Source of the DNA: Dasypus novemcinctus
Taxonomy: Eukaryota > Chordata > Mammalia > Cingulata > Dasypodidae
Direction of reading: 5' to 3'
Length of the DNA stretch: 64,000 nt
Assembly: GCF_030445035.2 (NCBI RefSeq)
Contig: NC_080683.1
Coordinates: forward strand, 115,491,225-115,555,224
Shown here: positions 53,491 through 64,000 of the stretch, one piece after another
How positions within the stretch are numbered: the stretch's first letter is position 1
How the letters are laid out: the number at the start of each line of letters is the position of its first letter
Notes under the pieces: model-generated
What the model was told of the DNA's origin: nothing
What the model saw: the letters and a program-made list of their open reading frames with translations, nothing else
Database searches by the model: none
Position numbers and translations under genes: made by a program

Positions 53491-53934
53491 TTTTGATTTG
53501 TCAACAGATCCTTACTGAACACTGAGGTCACAGTCACTGCACATCTTCCTTATTGTCTCAATTGTGTTTGCTGCTAGTTTGCAGCGGAGCCTTACAGCAA
53601 CCCCTGCTATATCTCATGGAATATGCAAAAGCTTGGTTTCAATCAAGGCGGTCAACAACTCCTGCCAGAGGGTGACTCTGTACCAAAGAGTGACTGAGTA
53701 AATCACAATGGGAAATGGCTTTCAAGGACATTTGAGGCATCCCTCAAATGCACTTGTAGTTGTAAGCTTTCGTGAGTGTAGCATTGTTATGCCCAACAGT
53801 ATCTTTTCTGCACAGGGGACAGGAGCTTGAGTAGCTCTAGAGGACGATAACAAGAAGCAACAAGTCATATTTTTGAGAGATATTGCCATCCTTGTTTTTT
53901 CCTTTCCTTCATTCCTACGTTATTTCCTTTAAAA

Positions 53935-54130
53935 AACATTTGCAAAACTTGCTGGACATTAACTGTGTGCAAGACCCCATGCTAAGTGCTCAAGAGATAA
54001 CAGCAGGTCTTGCCTTCAGGGCCTTCATAATTTCTCTGCAGGACTTAAGAGAAAATAGTTCTTCCCAAATTGAGACTTCACCAGAAAAAGTAAGGAAACA
54101 TGGGTCAGAAAAGAGAATTTTCCGAGTAGA
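53935..54130 (-). mobile_element. L2 3' end, antisense
   Basis: ACATTAACTGTGTGCAAGAC with CCCATGCTAAGTGCTCAAGA and CTTGCCTTCAGGGCCTTCAT follows the antisense L2 3' end. Confidence 0.62.
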
Positions 54131-54539
54131 TTAAGCCATGATGGCTAGCAGATTAATTACACAAAAAAGATAATAAATACACACATAGCAGTTGGTATTT
54201 AATTAATCTGGGGTTCTGTATTTGGCTTTTAAAAATTGTTAAGCAAAGGCTGGAACTTAGTGAGTAGCCAATATTGATAGAAAATATTTTGGTTAGTTAA
54301 GGACTTTATTTTATTGCAAAGGCTTAATTGGCTTTACTAATTGATGCCCTCTTCATTGTTCACATTTGAGGAAAGTATAGTCAGTTGGTCTAAATAAGTG
54401 TACCTTATGCCATCCCTCCTTGGTGCAGCCAAATCCAGACCTGTAAACAAAAAAAATTCACATCCCCTTTTCTCAGTGGGTCCTCATAGTTTTTCAGCCT
54501 GATGTTTAGATTCCTCCATGATCAGGTCACAGTCTGCCT

Positions 54540-54955
54540 GTGTTAGTTTTTCAAGGCTCCTTCAAACACAGAAAAGGACTGTCTCAGTTTTGAAGCCAGA
54601 AGTCTGAGCTCGCCGTGACTTCTGAGTCAAAGTCAGGGCCGTGGTCCCTCGGAAACCCCTAGGGAAAAGCCCACCCTCACCTCTTGCATCTTCTGGCATT
54701 TACCTGCAGCCTTGGCCTTCCTTGGCTTGCAGCTGCAGGGCTGCAATCTCTGTCTCCATCGTCACACAGATCCCTTCTCTGTGCCTATCTCTGTGTCCAA
54801 ATATCCTTGTAAGAACAGCAGTCATCAGTTGGACTCATCTTAACTCATCCCATCTTCAAAGACTATTTCCAAATAAGGTCACCTGCATGGGACTGCAGGC
54901 TCTCACCTCCACACATCTTTCTGGAAGACACAGTTCAGCCTGTTTGGCAATTAAC
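54540..54955 (-). mobile_element. MLT1-like LTR, antisense
   Basis: TCTGTGTCCAAATATCCTTG, TAAGAACAGCAGTCATCAGT, TTTCCAAATAAGGTCACCTG and GAAGACACAGTTCAGCCTGT occur in the order of an antisense MLT1 LTR. Ends are approximate. Confidence 0.78.
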
Positions 54956-55099
54956 CTCTTGCTTCTCGATCTCTTTAGTTCACTATGATCACTATTGTCT
55001 AGCACAGATCTTTTTGTCAATTCATATCAGTTCTTCTCCTAAAATGTCATCTCTCAATTCTCTTTGCCTATAGGACTCTTGACATTTACTGAATTCTTA

Positions 55100-55340
55100 C
55101 TTTGGGTCAACTACTGCATCAAGTGCTTTATTCCTGTTATCTCATGTAATTGTTGTAGGATAACTCCATCGAAAAGGACGAATGCCCCATTGTGAGGAAC
55201 TAAATACTGAGGCTTTGAGACACTAAGTAAGCAGCCAAGGTCATGTAATTAGTAAGTGACCAGGCCAGACTTGAACCCAGATCTGTCTAAATGCAGAGTC
55301 TAAACATCTAACCTCTAACCATTATATTCTGCTGCTTCCA
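55100..55340 (-). mobile_element. MIR SINE, antisense
   Basis: GTTATCTCATGTAATTGTTG, AAGGTCATGTAATTAGTAAG, TGAACCCAGATCTGTCTAAA and AACCATTATATTCTGCTGCT are the antisense MIR in order. Confidence 0.8.
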
Positions 55341-55879
55341 AGGATTTACAGCTTTACCTCTGAGTCATTCTCTTCGTGACCATAGATAAACTTTCCAACA
55401 TCTCTGAACCCCAGTAAAGCTGAGAGGATATATACACCGCCTTAGAATAGTTTCTTGTTATTATTTCATTTATGGTTATTACAGGTAGAAAATTAATGCC
55501 ACTCGCCTGCATTATTTAGAACCACAGACCAAGAAGAAAAACTACTGTCAACAATGAAGCATGAGAGTTTTGTTTTCCAGTGTTTGTAAATATATTTTCC
55601 AACTATGTACTCCTGACTATTCAGAAGAAAAACATGGTTAATATGATCTACCCCAAAGTGCATACACTTATTACAGATAACAAACAAATACTATAAATAT
55701 AGCTAAAGTTGTGTAATTTCAGAAAATGAGAAGTGAATTTTAGTAAATATCTTGTCCAGATGCTTTTTCTAGTTATTAATCACTGTTGGTTAGAGAAAAT
55801 ATGTCTGGCAATAGTCTTGATATTCTTGAAGAGAACCCAAAAGCATTAAGCCACGTATTACTTCATCTAGGCAAAAGAC

Positions 55880-56385
55880 ACATACGTGAGTGAGCACTTA
55901 TTTTGAGCTACCTCCTTTGCTAGGTGCTGGAGAGACGGTGGTAAAATGACAGGCAAGGATCTTGTTTTCATGGAGCTTAGAATCTGAGGAAGAAGCTTTA
56001 TATAGTAAACAGTTACATGAATAGCTATGTGATTACAACTGAGGTAAAGGGCTTGAAGAAGAAGTACATGCTGATATTGGAGTGCCTAGTTGGGGGACAT
56101 AGGCCGAGAAAATCAAAAACAGCTTTCCTCATAAAGGAACACTTCAGCAGGATCCAAAGCCTGCACAGAAGTTGGTCAGCTGGAGCAGATGTGACGGAGG
56201 CACTGCTGAGCCACACTCCGCCTCAGAGGAGAAAGAGAAGGCTGTGTGGCCGAACTCCAGAAAAGAGGATGGAGAAGGTTCTAGAGTGGTTCTAGATAAG
56301 GCTTGAGTGATAGCCTTATAGGCCTTGTTCTGGATTTTATATTTTAGTCAGAAAAAAAATGGGAGGCAATTAAAGTGTTTTTATT
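55880..56385 (-). mobile_element. L2 LINE 3' half, antisense
   Basis: One of the more complete antisense L2 ends: TTTGCTAGGTGCTGGAGAGA, AAGGATCTTGTTTTCATGGA, AAACAGCTTTCCTCATAAAG, CTTATAGGCCTTGTTCTGGA and GGGAGGCAATTAAAGTG. The 92-residue frame at 56017-56295 is this L2. Confidence 0.8.
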
Positions 56386-56424
56386 TGCACATGTGTTGGG
56401 GGTAGAGCGGTGGAGGGTGTGCAG

Positions 56425-56515
56425 CACCTGAGGCCCTGTTGTATATTCTTCTGTGTATATTCTTAGGGGTGGAATTACTGGGCCATAGAAAAACTCTGCG
56501 TTTATCTCTTGGAGG
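56425..56515 (-). mobile_element. L1 3' end fragment, antisense
   Basis: TTCTTAGGGGTGGAATTACT with GGGCCATAGAAAAACTCTG matches the antisense L1 3' region ('ggagtggaattgctgggtcatatgg'). Confidence 0.5.
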
Positions 56516-57361
56516 AATCAGTGCTGCTCGTTCTTGGTCCTAACTTCAGTGTTGAGCAGAAATGCCATCCTGGAGCTTGCCTGAGCATGTAGAGGAGTCA
56601 CTTCATGGTGCGGTTTGACCTTCCATGGTCGGGCCCCGTCTGTAGATGCTCAAGGATGTCTTTAAAGTCTCTTCAGGAAACAGGCTCACGCTAGAGGAGG
56701 CCCTTGGCTTGGAGACTGTGGTCTCCCTACAGATGCTCCTAGCAGGTCCAAATTGATTCGGGCCCTGGCCAAACCATTGTCCACCTGACCTGGGAGGCCC
56801 CTGGATCTGAGCCCACCCTGTCCAGCTTACTCCATCTGGGAGATCTTGCTTTTATTTCATACCTACCTCAGTGTGTAAGCGGGACAGGGACAGGAGGGTA
56901 CCAGTCATCTGGCTTATATAATCCTTTTGTTACTTTCATATGATACATGGTTCACCATAATTTACAAACTAGCTCTGATAAAACAGTGACATTTTCATAA
57001 AAGAAGTTCCATCATCCTCAGAGATTTTTGAAGAAAATATAATGTTGGGAAACAGTGGACAAGTCAAGCACTTCCTTAGCATCCTGGTCTTTATTCTCTG
57101 GCTTATTAACATAGCGAGGTCCCTTGGGCGGGTTCTAGGCCTTTCCTGCCATGATCTGAGCTGCAGATCCTTTGTGCATTCAAACAGGTCAAAGTAGCTG
57201 CTAGAGATTCATTTCATTTCAGTGAGTGTGAATGATACTTGCCCGGCTAGAAATAAAGGACATAGACTAAAACATGCGCAGCTTCAAAGTTGCAGCTGGC
57301 CTCCACTGGGAACTCCCCATGTCAGTAAGTATCATTGGCGTTTTTAAGTATGCATCAAGTT
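56516..57361. other. Unassigned sequence
   Basis: No recognised gene or repeat. Confidence 0.5.
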
Positions 57362-57740
57362 CACCTACCACATGGGAGGTCCACGGTTCAAACCCGGGGC
57401 CTCCTTGACCCGTGTGGAGCTGGCCCACCCGCAGTGCTGATGCGCGCAAGGAGTGCCCTGCCACGCAGGGGTGTCCCCCGTGCAGGGGAGCCCCACGCAC
57501 AAGGAGTGTGCCCCATAAGGAGAGCCGCCCAGCGCGAAAGAAAGTGCAGCCTGCCCAGGAATGCTGCCGCCCACATGGAGAGCTGACACAACAAGATGAC
57601 CCAACAAAAAGAAACACAGATTCCCGGTGCCACTGATAAGGATAGAAGCAGTCACAGAACACACAGCGAATGGACACAGAGATCAGACAAGTGGGGGGAG
57701 GAAAGGGGAGAGAAATAAATAAATCTTAAAAAAAAAACTC
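57362..57740 (+). mobile_element. DAS SINE, sense, 5' truncated head
   Basis: The copy begins within the tRNA-like head (ACCTACCACATGGGAGGTCC), keeps the B box GGTTCAAACCC, the full GC-rich body and the A-rich tail ending AAATAAATCTTAAAAAAA. The A box is missing, so a 5' truncation is likely. It retains many CpGs. No clear duplication was identified. Confidence 0.9.
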
Positions 57741-58669
57741 TCAAGGAGTCAGCACCATCTTCCCTGCGATCCTTATAGACCTACAAAAATGAGTAGAAGG
57801 AGGAGAGTGGGGACAAGGATCCTAAGAGCTGCAACTACCAGCTCACCTCTTTTGCTGGGGGCATGAGACAAGTGGCACTAACACCAGGAGAGCAAAAGTA
57901 TGCCTTCCAAGGAGGAAGACAGAGAAAATGTTAAGGAAAAATGGCTGTGGTGAACTTAGTGCTGGGATAGGTGGGTATATCTGTTCTACCCATGAGCAAC
58001 CTATGCTCTGAGCAATTCCTGAAAGCTGAAACGGTGAATCACCTCGTATTAAAACGTAATAATAAACAATAGTATAAAAGAAAAGCATGCTTTCCTTTCC
58101 TGTGACCATAAACCATGTGCCAACCAAGCTCTCAGGACTCAGAGGGTTTCCACTGTGAGCAGGCTGGAGCCCCACGTGGCTGAGCTAAGACATGTCCCAC
58201 AGGCACTGGTTCCACCGTGCTGTGGCGTCTGCAGGTGGGACACATTTTCTGCCAGTGCCAGCTAGACAACGGAGGCCTTCCTGCATCTCTCTGACAAGAA
58301 CTTCTCAGTACTGTTGTGCAGTACGTGGAAAATCAGATTTCAAAGCAGAAGCACTCGTTTTAATTTCAAATTGAGCCCCAAAGGATAATAAAAATCAGTG
58401 AAGAGAACCTGGACCAGTGAGCCTCGTTACAATGAGGAGCTCTGCGGGGTCTGCATCCAGCATCCTAGGCAGCCGAGGTCAGCAGCTGAAGGATACACCA
58501 GGCAGTGAAATGGCCAGGTAGTTCTACCTTATCCTTTTGTTAAGAATTCCATCCCATTAAATATGGGACCTACTAGGAAAAGTGAGGCAACTTTTGGGTG
58601 CCTTAAGGAAATTATGGCAGCATAGTAATGCCATCAGAGCAACGTTGGGGCAAGCAATTCAAAGGCCTT
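57741..58669. other. Unassigned sequence
   Basis: No recognised gene or repeat. A 110-residue minus frame at 57843-58175 has no support. Confidence 0.45.
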
Positions 58670-58870
58670 CTAGACCAGGAGTTCTCAAACAGAGGTTCAA
58701 GCCAAAATCACCCAGAGAGAGTTTATCAATATGTCCCTTCAGAACTCCACTCCCAGTCTTTTTCATTTTCATTTTCATTTTCATTTTCATTCACTTGGGC
58801 CTGGGATGGAACCCAGGCATATGGATTTTGAAAAATCTCACCAAGTGGTTTTGATGACAACCTGGTTAAA
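58670..58870 (+). mobile_element. MER5-like hAT-Charlie element containing a hexanucleotide repeat
   Basis: AGGAGTTCTCAAACAGAGGT followed by TTTATCAATATGTCCCTTCA and later GGATTTTGAAAAATCTCACC, GTGGTTTTGATGACAACC resemble MER5A ('agtggttctcaaagtg...aggtgattctgatg'). The right inverted terminus is decayed. A (TTTTCA)n run has expanded in the middle. Confidence 0.65.
58758..58791. repeat. (TTTTCA)n microsatellite
   Basis: Five to six hexamer units inside the MER5-like element. The reading frames FIFIFI, SFSFSF and HFHFHF come from this repeat. Confidence 0.92.
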
Positions 58871-58889
58871 AGGAGAAAGCACTTTCTAC

Positions 58890-59125
58890 CTTGTAGTTAC
58901 ATATTGCTACCACCCCAGTAGGCTGCAAACGCCTTCCGAAGGGGTCTGTCATAGTTACCTGTGCCTGCCAAATGCTTAGCACACCTAGACTGTAAGCTCC
59001 AAGAGGGAAGAGGATGTGCCCATTTGCTTCATAAATGTAACCTCTCCTGCCCCCCAGCTAGAAGAGTTCCGGGTCTATGGTTATGATTCAAGAAATTGGA
59101 TAACTAAATGAATACTAGGAAGTTA
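58890..59125 (+). mobile_element. L2 3' end fragments
   Basis: ACACCTAGACTGTAAGCTCC with AAGAGGGAAGAGG is the L2 3' landmark, preceded by a second decayed piece with GTAGGCTGCAAACGCCTTCC. It ends near 'ggataactaaatgaatact'. Confidence 0.6.
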
Positions 59126-60099
59126 ATCATATACCTGTGTTTTTCCTCTTTTTGGTTGTTATTGTTTATTATCCACCAAGTGTGTCCTCAAATGTTTGGT
59201 GAATGAGCACATGGAGCCTTGAAGGATAAACAGGAATTATTTTAAGTGGCTTTTGAGTGGTATTTGTAAGAAGCAGTTTCTATATTTGTACCTTATGTTG
59301 GGGTATCTGTAAAATATATTTTTGGTTTATACTGGACTTGGTGAGAACAGCTCAGTTGTACCTGTTTTCGGAAATTTGGGAACCAAATAACTGATCTGAA
59401 TCAATAAAACCAGCAGGGAGAGTTGATAATTTGCCTTCAAATACCTTCTCAAATGACATCGATAATGGATCTCACCTCATGTGAGATTTTTTTTTTCCAT
59501 TTTCATAACTGATGTATTGAAAAACTATTTGAAACATATGGTTCCTAAGGTCCCATAACTCTATTCCCATTATGAGGAGACACTTATATTTTCTAGTGAA
59601 GTATATGGAAGGAAATAAAAGGATTCCCAGTCATTAAATAATTACTGCAATCAGTGCTGGCATAATATTAGGTAAGGGGATATGTATAATAGCAAAATAC
59701 ATAATAGCATGCTATTATAGATATATATCCATGTTATTAGAATACCAGGCACTGATAAGTGGAAATAACCAAGAATGTTAGAATTGTTTGGTATCAAATG
59801 TGGGTTGTTACTGCTCATAGGCCATCACCCAAGCTCACAGATAGAAGATATGATTTGAAATATTCAGCCTGCTCTCCTCGTCTGAACTATAGTAAGCTTG
59901 ACACTTCCTGATATCTTTACTAAAGACACCTGTGCTTTTGGAACAGACTATTTGCAGTGGACCAAGGTGCAGCTGTACAGACTGGTATTGTGCTTGACCC
60001 TCACCTTCACTATTGAAGTAGTGAAGTTCCATAAAGTCTTTCTTAATTTTCCTCTACCTGTGCTCTGGTCTCCCTTTGAACCCACGTGACATTGATTTT
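59126..60099. other. AT-rich unassigned sequence
   Basis: No recognised gene or repeat. Confidence 0.5.
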
Positions 60100-60255
60100 G
60101 TAGCCAGTTCATGCACTGATCTCATTCTGCCTCCTGTAAACTCTCTCCCCAGTTCTAAACTACTGTAAGGCTGGAGCCTGTCTTCCTCACGAGGTCTCCA
60201 GCTATGACAGACACATGGCAGGTACACAATTACAGACTCGTTGAACTGATCGTTT
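60100..60255 (+). mobile_element. L2 3' end fragment
   Basis: CTAAACTACTGTAAGGCTGG, TATGACAGACACATGGCAGG and ATTACAGACTCGTTGAACTG follow the L2 3' end in sense. Confidence 0.55.
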
Positions 60256-62879
60256 TTATCCAGAAATTAATAATGACAATATATTTTAAATCTCAAGAAT
60301 AATTACACCATTGTCACTGAAGTAAAAAGAGAATATTTAACTTCAAAACTTGAAATCCTTTAAAAATAGATTTTAGAAGCCGATTTAAAATGGATTTTAG
60401 GCTGTCACCAAAGGCATTTATTCTAGTTAAAAACCTGATCCATTTATATGTTCATGTATAATTTATATCCCACCTACTTCCAAGAATTAATTGAAGAAGC
60501 CATTAGGATGATACCAATTATGGTAACTACGAAAATATAAGTAATAAAACCAGTCACAAAAAGTCTTATTTCCAAACTCATCTCAGTATTTTTAAAAGTT
60601 TATAGTTCAAAATATCGAGCATACTTATCTCCACACTAAATAGAATTTTGAGATGTTTATTTGTTAAAGGTTGTTAACTAGTCATTACATATCAGGAGGT
60701 TCTATTTCAAACATAGCATTTTGTATTATTTTTATTTTTATTTACAACATTAATTTAAACTAATAATTTAGATGTTTTGAACACTATAGAGTGCATTTGG
60801 AGATGTAGTAACCTTATATAAACTCAGAAGTAAAAAGTACCTTAAAGATCAGTTTCAAATTAGTTTAAAAATGGAGAATTCCAACGAGTTGGGAAATCAG
60901 CCAAACACTTTAAGGTCTCAGCAAAACCACAATAACAAGAGTTATAACCTGTTCCCATTTCCTTAAAAGGTGATTTGGGGTGAGGACTCCAATGAAAAAA
61001 GAGAGTTCTGTTCTGGGAGAGAAACAGGAGGCAAATGGAGACAAAAGGGGAGAGGAGACCCCGGGGACAAAACCCTCCCACATTCCTTCCATCAAGAGTG
61101 CACTTTACCAAATTTCATGAATCCACTTAGCTCTGTACAATTAACCTGTCCAAGGCCCTGCGTGGCAGGCACTTGACTTTCCACCCAGCTCTGCTGAAAT
61201 GTACAGTACATCCTGAACATCTCATTTAAATTGACAATGAAACACTTGCACACATCAGTACAAGGTGGCTCTTGGTAAATATGGGAACGTGTTTATCCAG
61301 GTGGGTTCAGTCCCAACTTCTACCCTGTGAATTCAAATTTCCATCTAGCTTGCAACTAAAACATGGTTTCAGTGTTTTCTGTAAGGAGAATTTTTCTCTC
61401 AAAAAGAATTGTAGTTCAAATTTAAATATTGGATAATCTCATGAGTTCCTTTATATTTAAAGTGCTAGAAGGGATTTGAGATGGGATTTCAACAAAAATT
61501 TATTAATGAATTATCATTAAAATTATGTGCAGTCAAATTATAAAAGGCAGACAAATCTTTTTTGTCCAATAAAGGCAATCATATGATAAGATAAAAATTA
61601 GATGTACCTTTTTTGAGATGTAGGCTCTGAATTGATAAGCTAATGGTTGCCCATCAGCCTTCAGAAGGCACACCTGCAAGAAAAGACCTTGAGATCATCC
61701 AGAAAGAAACCCATAAATTATTAGAAATCCATTAATAAGAAGGGCAAACAGGCAAAGCTAAGGACCTCATGTGTAAAGCCATGCTGTTTAATCGAGTCCT
61801 AGAAAACAAACTCTTAACATCTGACACACCAGATGAAGTCATTGCCAGACATGAGGTGCCAGAATGCCCAGGACAGGGAGAGAAAGGCTGCCCTAGTAAA
61901 TTAGAAAGAGACCCAGTACCCTCTGACCTCTCTCCAAGGGCTGCCAGCTCCACCTGGCCGTGGGTAACTCGGTAAACAAGATGCCTAGTCTTGACCCAGA
62001 AAATAGTCCTTTATCCAGTGTGCGTCCAGTTCAGTGCTGGTCTGCCTCTGAGGGTTTAACAAAGGTCAGAATTCAATGTGTTTGCACACTCCTCCAGGGA
62101 CACTTATGGGCAGGAGTAGTTTGGAAATACTGGCTAAAAAGTAGACTCATTGTAGCCTGGGGAATGGAAATAAGCTCTCATGAAATCACTTTAAACATTA
62201 GAACCAGGCAGAGCTCTCTACTTATAAATCAAGGCTTCTGTTGGGTACTGACCTGGCCTGCTAAGCCATTACTTTAGTGTTCTTGGAAGGGATGAGGGAA
62301 AAAGGCAGAAAGGGGAAAGAATAGAGAGGGATTGGGGTGGGGGAGGGAAGACACAGCCTTGTCTTTAGTATTTCTCCTTCAACTTCTCTCCTTCCATGGA
62401 GCTTGCCCATCACCTCCCAAATCTCCCCCAGGGTCCCTGGAGTTGACTCCCTGTGCCCCTGCTTTGGTAGGACCCATCTTTTTATTCAGCAGACATCTTG
62501 AGAACTTCTCCCCCTATCCAGTTGCCCTTCTCTGTTTCTGGTCCATTTCTTTGTGACGAGCTCCAAAGCTCATTGCCATGGACCAGAAGGTTAACTGCTC
62601 AACAAATAGAGAGGCAGCACCCAGAATGTGAGAGAGTAGGGGCGGACGGCCCACTCTCCTGCACCCATGAGCTCACAGGATGGTACAGAACACGAGTGCA
62701 GGGGTAAGTTGGGGCTTTGGGTCTCGAAATAATCACCCCAATTCCCTAGTTCCCAGGACTGCCTCAACCAGTGCCATTGCAAGTCCTGTTTTAGACCTGG
62801 TAACTTCAGCAGTCACATCTACTTGCCCAGTGGTGAGAAAAGATATGGGGAAAGGTGAATTCTTATTGCTGAGAATCAC
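60256..62879. other. Unassigned sequence
   Basis: About 2.6 kb, AT-rich to about 60900 and of mixed composition after. No recognised family or gene. Short overlapping frames of 60-105 residues on both strands have no splice or homology support. Confidence 0.45.
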
Positions 62880-63140
62880 CCCAAATCAGCCTGGCTCCAA
62901 GGCTGTCCTCTGCAAACCTCTTACTACCCAACACCTCCCCCACATGCCTCCCAGAGCCCTCCATGATTCCACAGCTGCCTGTGCTCCAGCTCCAGGGCTG
63001 GCCTCCTGGCCTTCTGCTCACTGCCAAGGCAAGAGTCAAGCTCCTGTGGTCCATCCTCCATCCTCTGTGGTGTCTCTTCCCACTCCTTCCTCTGCCTGAA
63101 GCACTGCTCTCCAGTCTGGCTTAGCACTGACTCTTCTTTT
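62880..63140 (+). mobile_element. Possible L2 fragment
   Basis: CACTCCTTCCTCTGCCTGAA with GCACTGCTCTCCAGTC resembles L2 'ctgttccctctgcctggaacgctcttccc'. Upstream text is loosely consistent. Weak. Confidence 0.4.
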
Positions 63141-63385
63141 GAGATGCAGGTCCGCTCAGGAAGGACTCCAGAGCACAGCCCTGTCAGAGCACTTTCCACG
63201 CTATGCTGGCAGAATGGGACACTTGGTGTGTCCCCGCCTGCACAGGGAGCCTCGCCCGGTGAGCACCGTGTTGTCACCGGCTCAACTCCAGTGCCCAGAC
63301 CTGCACTTGGAACAGGCAGGGACTCTGAGTGGGACTCATGGCAAGTGTTTTCCCATTGGTGTGATTGGTGCATGTGTGGATGTGT

Positions 63386-63435
63386 GAGAGAGAGAAAGAG
63401 AGAGGGAGAGAGTAAGAGAGAGAGAGGAAAGAAAG
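63386..63435. repeat. (GA)n purine microsatellite
   Basis: About 50 bases of GA-rich purine sequence with few interruptions. Confidence 0.9.
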
Positions 63436-63859
63436 TTACAGTCTTCCCAACCAGATGCCACGTTCCTCAGGCCCAGCAGTGCCTTTGACCTGTGTTGGAG
63501 TTTTCTCTCAACACCCCTTGCCTCTTGAAAACAACGCAGTCAATGGCCAGTGCTGAATTCACCTATTAAGGGGAACTATGCAGAAAAGAAAGGGAGTTGG
63601 CAGGGGGCAGTTGGCAACAGAGAACAATGTGTGTTTACTTAGTATGTGCATCTCACCAGTTTGCTAAAAGATTTAAGACTTTAAAAAATTAAGCAATATA
63701 AAGCAAGGCAAATAAGAATAAATATTGAACTGAGACAACATAAAGCAATGACAAAAATGAGTAGTAATAGATACTTGATACAAACCACTTATTTCAGCTG
63801 GACACTAAATTTAGCAGTGCTTCCTGGTGACTGAAACAAAATCAGAAATCATGCAATAC
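63436..63859. other. Unassigned sequence
   Basis: No recognised gene or repeat. Confidence 0.5.
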
Positions 63860-64000
63860 CCTGGTTTGTCAGTATTCATTAGGCTGCAATCAATAGAAAA
63901 TATGATTTCCAGTGGTTTAAACATTTAAGGGTTTATTCTTGTCATGGAAGTCTAAAGTAGGTGACTGCCAGTGGAAGACCTGACTTATGTCAAGGTCAGT
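63860..64000 (+). mobile_element. Possible old interspersed repeat at the window end
   Basis: ATTCATTAGGCTGCAATCAA with AGAAAATATGATTTCC and a 'tttaagggtttattcttgtcatgga' continuation resemble the start of a common mammalian repeat ('aggctgcaataacagaaaaccc...tttattggctcatg'). Cut by the window edge; family unsure. Confidence 0.3.

Noticed and set aside
1..64000. Functional tRNA genes
   Set aside because: All tRNA-like heads found are degenerate, lack a full cloverleaf and are attached to SINE bodies.
1..64000. CRISPR arrays, bacterial operons or phage
   Set aside because: No regularly spaced direct repeats with unique spacers, and the sequence is plainly mammalian.

Overview
This window is mammalian nuclear DNA, and its repeats identify the lineage. 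Thirteen tRNA-derived SINE insertions of the xenarthran DAS type point to an armadillo, most likely Dasypus. Each has a tRNA-like head, a long unrelated body and an A-rich tail, and most have 8-17 bp target-site duplications. Older layers are pan-mammalian: L2, MIR, L1, MaLR/ERVL LTRs and hAT elements. I find no intact protein-coding gene, rRNA, functional tRNA, CRISPR array or bacterial-style operon. Nearly every long open frame is a repeat read in an arbitrary frame, so the window looks intergenic or intronic. Family names come from recalled consensus sequences, not from a database search.

Layout. 1-0.45 kb: two adjacent DAS SINEs. 0.6-7.0 kb: L2/MIR scraps and two L1 3' ends. 7.0-7.45 kb: a DAS SINE. 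8.5-10.7 kb: L2 fragments. 11.3-16.7 kb: a nested cluster in which one long L2 copy is interrupted by a MaLR LTR, a small hAT element, an antisense MLT1-like LTR, an L1-end inverted repeat and a sense MLT1. A second L2 follows and is split by a CA-rich minisatellite. 17.0-21.1 kb: almost free of recognisable transposons and containing the one convincing regulatory feature, a compact CpG island. A perfect CRE and an inverted CCAAT box lie at its upstream edge. A strong splice donor and an RFX-type X-box lie downstream. This looks like a promoter with a 5' exon of an unidentified + strand transcript.

21.3-27.3 kb: a MaLR LTR, MIR, L1 and DAS insertions separated by unassigned sequence. 27.3-34.9 kb: antisense L1, mostly one long decayed copy, invaded by three DAS SINEs and an MLT2-like LTR. 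35-41.2 kb: mainly unassigned AT-rich DNA, with a MIR, an L2 fragment and a MIR split by a dimeric DAS insertion. 41.2-46.8 kb: L2 followed by nested antisense L1s and a DAS SINE. 47.5-52.9 kb: four DAS SINEs, all in minus orientation. 53-64 kb: scattered L2, MIR, MLT1, MER5-like and DAS elements in otherwise unassigned sequence.

There are no genes here whose joint action can be described. The informative content is the candidate promoter and the insertion history. I did not find a new biological system; the CpG-island promoter with its 5' exon deserves the first look.
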